From Scatophagus argus (lineage: Eukaryota; Chordata; Actinopteri; Scatophagidae): a stretch of 64,000 nt of DNA. The notes beneath the pieces were generated by a model. That model did not search any database. It was not told where the DNA came from and was given only the letters and a program-made list of their open reading frames with translations. The DNA lies in NCBI RefSeq assembly GCF_020382885.2, contig NC_058510.1, positions 3,009,362 to 3,073,361 on the forward strand. The letters run 5' to 3'. Positions 50,262-62,900 of the stretch are shown piece after piece (position 1 is the stretch's first letter; each line of letters starts with the position of its first letter). Both the position numbers and the translations under genes were made by a program.

Positions 50262-50376
50262 GTTTTGAGTGGTCTCAGCTGTGTGGGACTCACTGCAATG
50301 ACAGCCAATCAGAGCTAATTCAGAATCAGAGTGGTTTTGACGGCTCCATGGTCTACCCGGGGGAACAAAGCCATTG

Positions 50377-50407
<31 letters not shown>

Positions 50408-51178
50408 ACTGTGTGAGTGTGTATGTGTGCACACACCTCTCAGCCTTACTCTGCACTCCACCTGCTTCTCATTGCCCAAATGGTCTGACAAAATCTGTTT
50501 TTTGATATATTCAGCATTTGTATTCCAAAGCTTTTCTTCCATGGGTGCAAAATGACAGAAATGCATCAAAGTTATTTGAATTTGTATTGAAAAAAAATTA
50601 ATTAAAAAGCTCTTTTCCCACGCTGCTTATGAAATCTGCTTCTCAAGTTTACAGCACGAAACAAAGTTCTCAGCTGTGTTAAATGTTTAAATTAACCCCG
50701 AATCCATTAAAGAGAATTAAAGAGATGAGATCCTGCTGACACCTAATATTCTCGTTCAAATTTTTCCAGTTTACTTCCACTCTCTTTGTAAAACCAAAGA
50801 AATTACCATGTAGTTTTATGCTGTAGTTCACACCTGGCGTGTGGTTGATTTGGTATAAACCTAAGCATAAAATGTTTTATGTAGAAGAACTAGATGTCAG
50901 ATCATCAGGTCATCTTGGTTTGTCAGAAGTGCAGCAGAAGTGGGAAAATCCAGTTAAAATCTATTTTGGTTACCTTAAGCAAGTCATGCCACATTAGTGG
51001 GCTCAAGGGTTGTATTTATCTTCACTGGTGGTCTGACCAGTAAGGAACTAGCAGAGGAATATTTGGACATGAACATTTGACCTTATCCCTTATAACAACA
51101 TGAAAGGCCTCAGGAAGGAGGGAATGCTTACCACAACAGAGGAGATGACAACAGTTATTAGAGAGTGAATTGGGAAAA
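48712..51178. other. intergenic, microsatellite-rich, no gene seen
   Basis: AT-rich DNA with (CA)n at 50109-50134, (GT)n at 50217-50257 and another (GT)n at 50376-50405. Frames running through the GT/CA tracts are low complexity. No RNA gene was recognised. Confidence 0.5.
50217..50405. repeat. paired (GT)n microsatellites
   Basis: Two GT tracts (50217-50257 and 50376-50405) flank about 120 bp of unique sequence. Confidence 0.95.
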
Positions 51179-51180
51179 TA

Positions 51181-51719
51181 CATCGTGTAGACAAAGGTAT
51201 TGGGACAGATCACATTATTGCTAAATTCAGGTGTGGTACGGGGCTGTTTCTCAGGGGTTGGCCTCAGCCTCTGACTTCCAGTGAAGGCAAACCTTAATGC
51301 TTCAGCATACAAAGACATTTTGGACAATGCTATGCTTCCACCTTTGTGGCAACAGTTTGTTGACAGCTGTCACAAAGCAAAGCTCCATAAAGACATGGTT
51401 GGATGAGTTTGGTGTGGAAGAACTTGACTGGCCCACACAGAGCCCTGACCTCAACCCCATCCAACACCTTTGGGATGAACTGGAACGGAGATTGTGAGCC
51501 AGGCCTTTTGGTCCAACATCAGTGTGTGACCTCACAAATGCTCTACTGCATGAATGGGCACAAATTCCCACAGAAACACTCCAACATGTTGTGGAAAGCC
51601 TTCACAGAAGAGTGGAAGCTGTTAGAGCTGCAAAGCTGTCTGTGTGTTTAGAATACGATGTCATTAAAGTCTCTGTTGGTGTAATAGTCAGGTGTCTCAC
51701 TACTTTTGTCTATATAGTG
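51181..51719 (+). mobile_element. internally deleted Tc1/mariner element with both ends
   Basis: The 539-bp element is flanked by TA at 51179-51180 and 51720-51721, the Tc1/mariner target. Its ends are imperfect inverted repeats (CATCGTGTAGACAAAGGTAT against a right end reading TTTTGTCTATATAGTG). A translated segment reads WLDEFGVEELDWPTQSPDLN then PIQHLWDELERRL, the C-terminal catalytic region of Tc1-like transposase. Here the third catalytic acid (Glu of the PIEHLW-type motif) is Gln. The first catalytic part is deleted, so the copy is non-autonomous. Confidence 0.9.
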
Positions 51720-53361
51720 TATGTGAAGCTTGGATTTTGAAGTAATGCAGGTGTCACTCATTCATATAAATCAACCCAAAAATAATGAAATTCCATTTGG
51801 GTTCGATTTTTTTTCCATTTTAAAGTCACATGAGGTGCACAGTCTTTGCCAGGTCTACTAGAACATCAGGCTAAGTGCCTTGCTCATGAGCAGTACTCTT
51901 CCACCTGCAGCCCCAGGTTTCCACAGCCTGTCTTCTTATTTGATCAAGCAGTTTTGTGGCCTCAAGTCTGCCACTTTAGCCTTCAGGCTACGACCATTTG
52001 CGATGTTTAAGAGAAAGCTGAGCTGGCAACTTCAGTTCTTCAAAAGTTGGTGAAACATTAGGCCCAAGTCACAGGGGCTGGGGGTGAAAATCCAGGGAAG
52101 GAAACCCGATAAGCACCCCTCTGCTACCCCTCATCATCCATCGCTCTCGTTTTCTATGCGACGTGAAGCTGGCGTTCTCCCAATAGCCCCTGGGGCGATG
52201 TGTCAGTAGCAAGTGGAGAAAGAAGGAGAAGCGCTCAATTAGGGTCCATTGACGTATGGTCTTCATGCCTAACTATGTTCTTCTCCCATTCCTGATAGGT
52301 TACTCTGTAGAGGCTCACTCTCCCTCACTTGTTCGCTCAGTCACACCTCGAACACCCACACAGTATAGCTGTCTCGCTCACTCACGCACTCGTTCACTCA
52401 TTTCCCTCTTCATTAATGCAGACCTTTTCTATCGCAGGTAGATAGACTTCCGTGCTCATTTATTCGCCTGCCACCTTTTGAAAACGCCGTCCTCCCTATT
52501 CTCTCCTGCTGAATGAGAATATCTATTCAGCAACGCTGTCATTCACTGGGAATTTGATATAATAGTTGCTGTTGACTTTATGCCAGCATGTACAAATAAC
52601 ATGGCTCAGATCTTTTTCTCATCACAAGATACATTAAAATTCATTGTAATCAAAGACAGAATTTGAAGACAGCCCTAAATACAATAGTCAAAGGAGGATT
52701 CATTTGCTTTGCTCAGATGAATAAATGCTTCTGAATGGAAATACCAAATCTTCTCAAGTTAGTTTTCCAAAATCTCATTTCGGGTGTTCCTCAAAAATGA
52801 AACTGAACTAATATTACAATAACTGCACTGGAAATCACAGCGGCTACACAATAATGCTGCCTCACACAGCAAGAAGGTTCTGGGTTTGAAGCCTGTGAGG
52901 ATTGTTCCTTTCATGTTCTTCACGGCCTTAAAATACATGTGGAGCATTTTAGTAGAAGGAATACTCTTTAGGCCAAAGTCTCAGAGTCAGAGCGGTTCAT
53001 GTGGTTGCACTAAATAGATAGTCGGGCTTTCTTGCCAAGAGCTGGAGAAGAAGACCGAAAGCGCTCACAATTTAACATCATTTCAAGGAAAGGTCCAGTA
53101 AAGTTTCTGTCGGTTGCCTGGCATCTGGTCTTGGCCAAGAAATAGTCTTCAGAGCTCAGACAGTTCAGCATTATCTATATCTGTATCTGTTTTGTCCAGC
53201 TTTGTGTCTGCGACGATTAATTTATGTGACATTTTGAGTTCATGACAGAAAAAGCCTGGATGGAAAGTTAATGATTTAATGCTATGATTAATATAAAACT
53301 AATGCTAAATTACAATTATAATTAAATAAAAATAAATAAATATTTTTCCCCCGTGCATTAA
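51720..53361. other. intergenic, no gene seen
   Basis: AT-rich sequence between the Tc1 element and the piggyBac derivative, without a recognisable exon or RNA gene. Confidence 0.5.
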
Positions 53362-53630
53362 CCCTAGAACACTAACGTTAAAATTAGTAACACCATCACT
53401 AACGTTGGGTATATTTTACCCGATATAATATCTCGGATAAAATACAGTTTATCACACCAGCGTTCATCATGCCATATAGGACACACAGTGGCCACCTCTT
53501 GGTTTTTCTTTCACAGCTGTACTGAGCACACATTTGGTTGAAAGTATCAACACATCCCTTCATTTGGTTGTAAAATTCGATCACTTCAAAATTGTGTGGG
53601 TGAAAATCACCCGACGTTAGTGTTCTAGGG
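53362..53630 (-). mobile_element. 269-bp piggyBac-type derivative
   Basis: The ends are the inverted repeat CCCTAGAACACTAACGTT and its complement (right end ACGTTAGTGTTCTAGGG). The left flank is TTAA (53358-53361), the piggyBac target, and the right flank is TTAC, one base off. The minus-strand frame 53584-53399 reads EFYNQMKGCVDTFNQM and KTKRWPLCVLYGMMNAG, matching the piggyBac transposase segment around GGVDxxDQM and RKTxRWP. The second Asp of that motif is Asn here. The rest of the transposase is deleted. Confidence 0.9.
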
Positions 53631-53713
53631 TTACTCTTAAAAAGTTCAGTTTTGTCTTGAGGTTAAAGGTCACGCAAGGAGTCAGAGTTTGGCCACCAGC
53701 TGGACGGTGTTGG

Positions 53714-53950
53714 CTACTGTCATCATGGAGGACAAGAGGAGAATATTCTGTCGTTATATGGAGGAGAATGAAGAACACAACAAAACGAAAAGGAGGAAAA
53801 TAAAACGGACACATGCGTCAAAGTGTCTCAAACTGCGTGGATGTGTGACGCTTCCGCTGGCGCCGCACAAGAAGCCCGACAGCAAACACCGCCAGGTGGA
53901 TTTACCGACCTGAGAGGAACATCCCGCCAGACTCCATCACTTCTACAAGG
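53714..53950 (+). other. candidate first exon, unrecognised
   Basis: A GC- and CpG-richer patch than its surroundings. An ATG at 53716 opens a 66-codon lysine/arginine-rich frame (it includes CRYMEENEEHNKTKRRKIKR) that ends at a TGA near 53911-53913. A splice-donor-like CTACAAG/GTAAGG follows at 53950/53951. This fits a 5' exon of a gene whose remaining exons lie outside the window, but I recognise no homologue and the frame stops before the donor. It could equally be chance sequence. Confidence 0.2.
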
Positions 53951-56900
53951 TAAGGAACCCCGGCAGAAGTTATTTTATGGGCTTTATTCGCTAAGTAGAA
54001 ATAGTCCCGAGGTGTCTGTGGACTGTGCTGACTGTTCAGGTGTGGAGCATCAGTGTATGAAGTTGTTTGTCACAGTACCGCTTGTGACATGGCGTACAGG
54101 CCCACTCGGCCACTCTTGTTCACATTTGCTTTCTTGTGTTGAGCTGTGACGGGGACGGTGAGCTTCTTTCTCTGCTGGTTTTGTCCTGTGTTACGGTGCA
54201 GCATATGTCTGCGTTCAAATGGTGACCGCAGGTGCGGTCGTGCTGTAAAATAAAGGCCGCAGCGCAAGAGTTGTGTATTTTTCTGCAGGACCTTGTGTGG
54301 TATGTTTAAAGAGAGAGCGTCAGTGTGAGCTCATGTGGCAGGAAGGTCTGGGCAGAATTTGAAAGGCTTTTCTTCATGGCTCGTACAGTGTAATTGGACA
54401 GTTTTCAAACAGCTGCAGCACTTTGGGAGGTGTGCCACACCTGCGGTTCCTGCTCAGCGCAGCGAAGCCGCGATGCATGTGTTCATCAAGCTGCGCTCTA
54501 GAAATCAGGTTTACAAACACCTGATTAGCACCAGCAAATGTGTTTAGGATGGAAACGTAATGCCAGCCAATTACGTAATTTACGTAATGATGAAATGTAG
54601 TTAATTTATGTATGCGGGAAGTCACAAAAATGTTGATGCAGAACACATCAGATTATTTTATTTGTTCTCCGGAACATTTAACTGAAACAAAGATGTTTCC
54701 CTAACCAAGGTGCCTTTATTGTCCAAACCTAACCACAGACCAGGGTCCGGACCCGGTTGTGGTTTCTGGTGTCAGAGTCCTGCACTCCAGCCGCCTCCCT
54801 GCTGCTCCGGTGCAGCACATCAACAGGGTGTTTGCTTTTGTCAGGCTGAGTGGTGCCAACAGCATCTGATGAGCGTCCCTCATCAGCTCAGGTAGACACA
54901 CGCAACTGGGAGAAAATCGGGCTGCAGAAAGTAGAATGAAGGTCATTTCATCTGCGAGATTCCCAAAGCTTTGTGATAAGATCTCTTTTCAAATGAGTTT
55001 AGCAGTGTTGTGAAGCTTTTCCCAGCAGCTGGGCATCCACTTTATATTTTTCTGTGCTGAACTAATTTGCGTAATTAATGGAAAATGTTCTGCACTGTGA
55101 GGGATCTCTGGCAATCTTTGAATCTTCTCAGAGCAGAAGAACAAATGCAGTCTGTAGGACTCTTACCTCCATTATTCCTCCCCCTCACTCCCCCCACTCT
55201 TGTTCTTCTTCTCCCCCTCTCCCTGCCTCTTTCCTCTTGACATGTGTCACATTTTGGGCTCCTGCTCTCGAGGGATAAATGCCAGATTACATGGTGTAGT
55301 ATTTTTATCCGTAGTACATTAACCGGCAGAGCTTACAGCATCAAAGCTTGGAAGAGATCATCACACACACACACACACGCGCAGGCAAACTCACATTCGT
55401 ATCATAAGCGAAATGGAGAGTGTAAAGTGCCTCCTTTGATCTCTCCCTCCCTCCTCATCCTAATTACCCCAGTGACACACATACATGCAAACACACACAA
55501 TGCACAGATGCCCTGGCATGGTCTCACACATGCACACAAAGAGATGAATACATCCTGGGGATCCGTGACATCTAAATCCAAGAAAAAATGGTGAATTAGA
55601 TGTCAAATGTTCATCTGCCCAAACCTGAACAAAAGCGGCTTGCTGGGTGCCTGATTACAGATTACTCATTCTGAAATTATGGCGATATTACATTACCTTC
55701 GCTAAATATGCAGAAAATCCGGAGCTGATAGAGCTGTTGGAGATACGCGTAGCATTTTTCAGTCCGTCATGTACGACTGCTTTGGTATCAGCTGTAACTG
55801 ACATTGTACAGGTTTTAGGAAACGACTAGATGTTCCACTGACACAAACACCAAGACTTTATAGATAATTTTGAGTCAGATATTACTGAATAACTGACTCG
55901 GAGCAGCTAAGTTTGACTATTTTTGTGAACCTGAAAAGAAAACATATCTGAAGCTCCCAAGCAAAATAAGAAAATAGCAAAGCAGGGGCTGTTGTATGCA
56001 GTTTATGCAGAAAATGATATGAGGCAACACCCTCACTCTGCCAGTTCAGACACATCATTACTGTGATATTGTAATAGATCTTTCAGCATCACTCATACCC
56101 CAAACGTGAGCCAAATGGCATTACTCACTTTGTAAATTCTCCTGCACTAAAATCACTACGTGTCTTCTCTTTGAATAAATACTGAAAAAGGATTGTAAAC
56201 ACTGACACAGTTTAAAATCGGCTTATGTTTAGACCGTTTGACTGTAGTAAAGCAGGCCTGTTTCAGCAACCCTTTAAGGCCCTCATTTATTTTATTTGCC
56301 AGCATAAAGGTCTATTCACGTTTAGTGAGTGAGGGTTGTTTGTCTTGGACTGTGCTGACATTACACCACTTGCTGAAAAAATTCAGCATTATTGTACATC
56401 TTGGACAGATTAACATTAAAACGGATTACTCAGCTGACTATATTTTAACAAGGGCGAAACTCGATCTGAGAGCAGCTAGACACACCAGTTAGGCAAACTG
56501 GACAGACGAAAAAAGACTGATTTGAAATTGCTCAAAAGCTATTGGCTCATCTCATTCAAGTACTGAGAGTTTCTCACCTGCTTGTCTGTTTGCCGGCAGA
56601 ACCCGATGTGGCCCATTCAGGCTGCTGAGAACGCTGCCTTGTTGACCTTTGGGTGCCGTCAGCCGATCAATGAAAGGATATTTTGCTCCGTTTCCGCCAC
56701 TGTTGCTAGAAGTGTGAAGAGCCTCACCCTACTTCATGGGGTCATTTAGGAAAGCTTTGAGTGGTGGGGAGAGGCTTTGTGCACTGTGCATGTGCATGTG
56801 GTGCATTGGAGATTGAAACTGTGTGTTTGTTTACGGTAGGTGTAAGTTGCGTGTCGGGGAGATGGAGCAAGAGTGATTTGTTGAGAGGCTCAATTGGCCC

Positions 56901-59900
56901 TACAGTTCATGTTGTTTAGGTAAAATCAATAAGGATCTGTTCATTGAGTGCCCAGCTCCAGGCTTGTGTGTTTCGTCCACCAGGTAGGGATTAGCGTTAC
57001 TGCACGTGTGTGTCAGTAGGTGTGTGTGTATCTTCCTTATCAGGTGGCTAAGTGTGTTCCTGATGAGCTTATAACCTCGGGGAGGGAATTTCGATCCTTC
57101 ACTTTGACCTTTCACCCCTTGAGGTTGACTCCTGTGTTACTGCAGGCCTCACTTGTAGCCTCTAATAAATCAGGAGGCTGAAAGCAGGGGTTTTTTTCCA
57201 GATATTTTGGCGTCCCCTAAATAAGTTTTATCCAGCACCAAAGGAAAATCACCAGCACCAAAATGATAACTGAGAATAAAAATAGCCATTCAAATTCTCT
57301 TGGGATGTGTTTAAGTTTAATTTTATCAAAAAACTGTCAAACAAGCAGAACAGCTAAGCTTTGTTCTCCTGGTCTTCATTAAATAGGTCATTAAAAATGA
57401 TCAATAGTATCATTATTGAAATGCAGCTCGTGGTTGTGATAAATATTCAGCCCCAGCTGTAACTCCTCCGAGCCTAATCGTACACGTCCTCGTCATGCTT
57501 ACTGTTGTGCGTACGTCACACCTCAGAGGCCCAGGCAGAGCCAGCAAAAACCCTGGAAAATGTGGAATATGAAAAAATAACTTATTAAATGGTGAAACAC
57601 TCAATGATTAATCAACAGAAAAGTTGATTAATTGTTTAAGTCATATATTAAATAAAAAAAATCCAATGTCCTCTTGTTTTAGTAACTCAAGGGCGAACGT
57701 TTGCTGCCTTTGGCTGCACATGTGCCGAGACTTATTTCGCTTCACATACGTTGACAGTCGTAAAAAGGCGTATGTGTGGGTTTACTGCTGTTGTTGTATA
57801 TTTTTTTTCACTCCGGGTAAATGGGAGTCGTTTGAGGTTGAGTGTGGTGTTAATGTCTGTCTCTGCTTCTCGGCGTGGGGTACAGTACTCCCACCGGGGG
57901 TGACTGACAAGAGATGGCTGTGGCTTACCACACACTGAGAGTGCTGCTCTTCTTTAATCTCCCCTCCTGCTCTTTCTCTCTGTGTTTCTCTCTCTCTCCC
58001 CCCCATCTTAATTTCTCTCAACCTTGACATGTAAAAAGCCTTCCCTCCCATCTTAAATGCCGAGCTAATCCTTCAGCAGGTTTTTGGGAGTATCGTGCTG
58101 TTTTGGGGCTCTTCTACTGACACAACGGTTTAGTATCATAATGGCTTGCAAACACCTGTCCAATTAGACTGATTGTGATGCACCTCAGACTACTGGACGG
58201 ATCCTGCTGCGTGGCACAGAGATTTAGCAAAGCACGCTAAATACTTCTGCTCTAGAGGGATGTTTTTGCAGTTTTGTGACAAATGTCTTTCTGTAAATCC
58301 AGGTTTAGTGAAGGGTAATTGAGGAGACTTCCGGAGTCAGTTGTCAGAAAAGGACAAAAGTCTTTCCGCTAAATTTAAGTTCCAACGTCAGATAACTCTG
58401 TGTCACAAAAGTGGTGGGAATTATGGGTTGTCCAAGGTTTCGAGGAGGGCTTTTTAAAAACCATTTTACAGAGTTGAATTCAGACAGGTCTGAATTTAAA
58501 AAGTGGTTCACTGGCTTACAAGTTTTTGTGTTTTTATTAAAATGTAGCACAAGAAGAGGTGACGAGATAAGCAGAGACTGACATTTCAGACATTTCAGAG
58601 TGTATTCGGTAACAGATGATCACTCAGTTTAAGAATTCATACGTTAGGTTTTTGCCAGCCCAGTTAAGCACACCGATTTATATCCATATTGGCTCTATAT
58701 TGTGGTTTTGCACTTTTAACCACATGGTGCAACCATAAAAATCATGCCCTCCGTCAGTCACATTTTCTTAACTCCTCTACAGGAGAGCTTGGAAAAACTA
58801 ACAGGGGTTGTGTTTGATCACTGAGTTGGTTCACAGGTGCACAGCAATGGGATTTTTGGGGAACGGCAATTGTTTGTGTTGCATTCAAGGACAGAATGCT
58901 TAATGCTGTGTATAAACTCCACTCGCTGAGTGGTCCGCCTCAGCATTATCAGCTGCCATGTGAGCAGTGGCAAACAGAATCATACAATAGCATTCATTCC
59001 TGCAGGTGAGTCTTAAAATACACACGTCTCTATGAGCTTGAAGATCAGAAAATCCTCACTGAGACGAACTGAAGCTGCTCCACACACTGTGAATGTCTCA
59101 GTTTTTTGAGCTTTGGAATGACTGACATGACATGTAACTGCTCAAGATCAATATTACAGCCTGAAATAATCATACGTCAGCATCCTTTTTTGTCAGCTTG
59201 GTGGATACATTAATTACAGTGAGCCCAAGAGCCCACTGTATTCATTAAAGAAGCAAATGAAAAAATCAACCCTGACTGTCCATCGCTTCATGTTTTATAT
59301 AACTTTTGATGGAACTCTTTCTTTCATTATTATTTCGGACTTCATGGGTCCACTTGGCTGCTTAGCACCCGAAATCCAACTGGGACCAGAGTCAGGCCAA
59401 GTCCAAATTATATTCATGTAGTGTGTCAGTGTCATTGCAGATGAAAAATGTGTTTTTGATACACAGTGTAGTGAGGGAATTGTGAAGGGCAGTTTTTAAA
59501 ACCACATGTATTGCTTCATTGTGATCGTGGCTGCTTATTAATCGGCTGTGCCTCATGCTACAACTCGCGTTGCTGTTTTCTCTCTCTCCCTCAGGTCTTT
59601 TGAAATCTTAAATTTATAGTCCATTTCTCTCAAGCAGCAGATCTAAGGTGCAGCGCAGAGTAGCCAGCGTGCAGCTAATCATCGCTACTGGGGCATTGCG
59701 TGGAATTTATTCTCAGTGGAATTTATTAAACTGGCACAGATTAGGAATTTAAAAGGCTTTGAAAGCTCTAAAAGTGGGCCTGCTCATCCAGCAGCTGAAC
59801 TTGAGGTTGGACCTGCTCTTCATGTAAGACACCACTGTCCATCTTCTGTAGTCTCCTTCCAGCTTCAGGAAAACAGTGAACTGAAACGTTTCCATGTCTT

Positions 59901-62900
59901 GTTCTCCGTTAAACCCCATAACCGTCAGCACAGTTAATGGGCTTTTACCAATCAAGTTATTTTCTTAGTGACAGGCTCCTATCTGCACACATACTGTACA
60001 TTTTCTTCATAATCCTTTTCTGTAGCTCGCAGCCTTTTGTCCTTCAGCAGTCTGTGTGTGTTTGTGATAATTTTTTTGTCTTTGCACATTGAGAAGCTCT
60101 GAAGGTTTTAATTGTCTCTGCGTGTGAGTGTGCGTAAACGAACGATAAAGCTTGTGTGTGTGTGTGCTGCAGTAAGCATGAAGGCAGTGGTGGTGTAGGA
60201 AGACATCATCGCTCTTCAGGCCAGGCAGATAATGAAGCACAGTGTACAGAGACACAGATGAGAGGACAGACTTATGAACATCTCTCTCTCTCCCTCTTTC
60301 TCCTTCTTTCGCTCACATTTCCTCTCTCTCTCTCAAACTCCCTCACTTTCTCTGTCTCTCTCTCATCACACACACGCACACACACACGTAGCGTAGACGC
60401 AGTGTGTTTCTCCCTTCCAGCCAAACACACTCTCGTTTTCTTCCTGAGCATGATTAGAAGAAAATAGTTGTCAGAGGGAGAGAGAGATATGGAGTAAGAG
60501 AGAGAGAGAGAGAGATGAATGGAGACATGAAGGGACATGTCATACCATTCACACAGCACTAGGTCTGACAGGAACCCTCAGGACATGGCACTCGTTTCAA
60601 GTGGGGACCAAATGGAGGTGGCACCAGGCTGTCAGTGCTCTCTAGTTAATTAGAAGACATTGCCATTCTGGCTCAGAGAGGGCAGTTGGAAATCACAGTC
60701 AATTACATCCAGGTTATAGCATGAGTTTGGCACCGCAAGTCAGCTTGTCACAGCTTGTCTGATGCTGACCATACTATACATTTACAGGCAGCCATGACAT
60801 GTCTGCACACATACTCGAGTCGACTACCGTGTGGTGATACAAAATTGAGTTTTTGGTTGTCATTCTGCAAGAAAAAAAATCTGTCATTTGGTAGTCAAAG
60901 GTCACTCTGAGCTCACAAACACGTTTTTAGCTGTAGCTCTAGGATTCGTATGCTAATTATGACAAAGTTTCAACGTCTGACAGGATAAAATGATGAAGTG
61001 ACAAAATTTTATAAAAGCTCAAAGGTCAGTTTCACTGTGACATCATAATGTTTTCTGTGCATTATTCAGCAGCAGAGCTCATGAACAGAAGGGCAGATTG
61101 TGATTGTACTTCACCTTTGGTCAGATACTGAATTTGTGACACTAATTCTGGTTGAAACTGTGCTGATTGTGCAGATCTTTTGTGCTGCTGGGTTGAACAT
61201 GCGTGTGAAGCCTCCTCCCTTTTAGAACATCTAGCTTCTCTGCAGCAACATACGTATTTGAAGCCTTGTATTCACTGCAAGCTCGTTGGTTTCGATGATA
61301 CTGAGCATCAGTTGTTGTTGCACAAGCTCTCCATCACTCACTCAGACATGAACAAACTTGGAACTTTAAACTGCAACCGGAGTCAGACAACCATGAGGCA
61401 GTAATTCTAGGTGTTACAGCAGGGACAACAAAAAAATTGTAGAGATAACCTTTATTTTGAAAAGTGCAAGTATGAAGTGTAGCTCGTTGGCCACGAGTAA
61501 CAGTGAGGCCACTCAAAGCCACTGGCATATTAGTAATAAGAAAAAATAAATCAAATGTCAGTAATGCTCTGTTGTAAGACAGCAATCTGTTGATAATTCT
61601 TCAACAACTGCAGTGACTAACTTGCGTTTGTTTATGCAGGGCAGGGATGACAGACTGAGTAAGATGGATATGTGACAGCTAAAGCACTTATATACTGAAC
61701 ACCTGTAATCTAATAGAGCTAAACACTCCGAGTTTTATCGACAGCTTCTCAATAAACACAGTGATTATCGATATGAGAAGCTGCCTGAAGGAGCTTCCTT
61801 CCTGTCTGTTTTGGGTTTATGCTGCTCATTTACACATTCTGTATTGTCCTTTAAAGCTCCCACACAGTGGAGCAGCAACACTGCATGTGCTTCACCAAAC
61901 AGACAGTAACTGTTTAGGTTCCAGCGAGTACGGAGACGAGGACGCTGCGAATCAAACCGAACGTCCTTCCCCGAACGGTTCGGTTGAATACGCGCACTGT
62001 TGCTTTGATTCGTTACAAGCATTGTAGAATTATTTTCGAGTCTGAGAGGTAAATCGGAACTCCAGAAACAATTTAAAAAAAAAAAAAAGCCAAAAAAAAA
62101 GCAAAAATGTTAATTGTCAAGTCAGGAGAATTATTCAGCTTTAAGTCTTTAATTTAAAAGGATAATAAGAAATGGGGCAGTTTCTTTTAATCCAGAGAGG
62201 AGCTGTAATATTGTGAAATTTTTGAAAAGACTCGTTTTTTGAAAGTCTCTTTTTACCCATACTTTTTAGCCATTATTGATGCTTTTTATGTTTTCTTTTT
62301 TTAGTCTCTTTGCATTAACATCTTGAACAAACAAATTTTGAGGCGATCCCTCAGTACATCCTGAGATCCTAAACGGTCATCCTCCAGTCCTGTCTGATAC
62401 ACCCTTTATATTCTGTACCGTTCAGTACAAGAATACAGCCAAAAAACAAACAGAAACTGCACGTAAGAGAAAGAGAGAAGTATTTTGGAGTTGCTTTTAA
62501 TACCTTTGTTCAGGCTGATGTGAAAACGTGCATGAAGTCTCACATTTGGCCTTTTCAAACAGGTTCAGGGAAAATGTTTCTACTCTGTATGCAGAATTTT
62601 TCAGCAACACCGTCACCAGCACCACTCAGTGCCTGATCCCCATCTCTAAACACAAAGGAAAATGCCTGTCAATTTTTGAAAGGAATCGTGTACATTTTGA
62701 AAATCCATTAGGCAAGGCGTGGAAGCTGAAGGAACTGAGAGCAGATGAAAGGGGTGACTCATCCAATGGTGCTGCCGTGTGTTTTGAAGATGGAATATGG
62801 TCTCTCACTCGGCCACATGGGTGAAAACAGAGAAGTTCATCGACGCACGGCCATGCTTCTGCGTAGGCATGCATAGACATGGGTGCAATTGTGCGCTCTT

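Noticed and set aside
61915-62000. CpG-rich patch with CCGAACGGTTCGGTT palindrome
   Set aside because: It could be a transposon remnant, but no ends, coding sequence or duplication support this.
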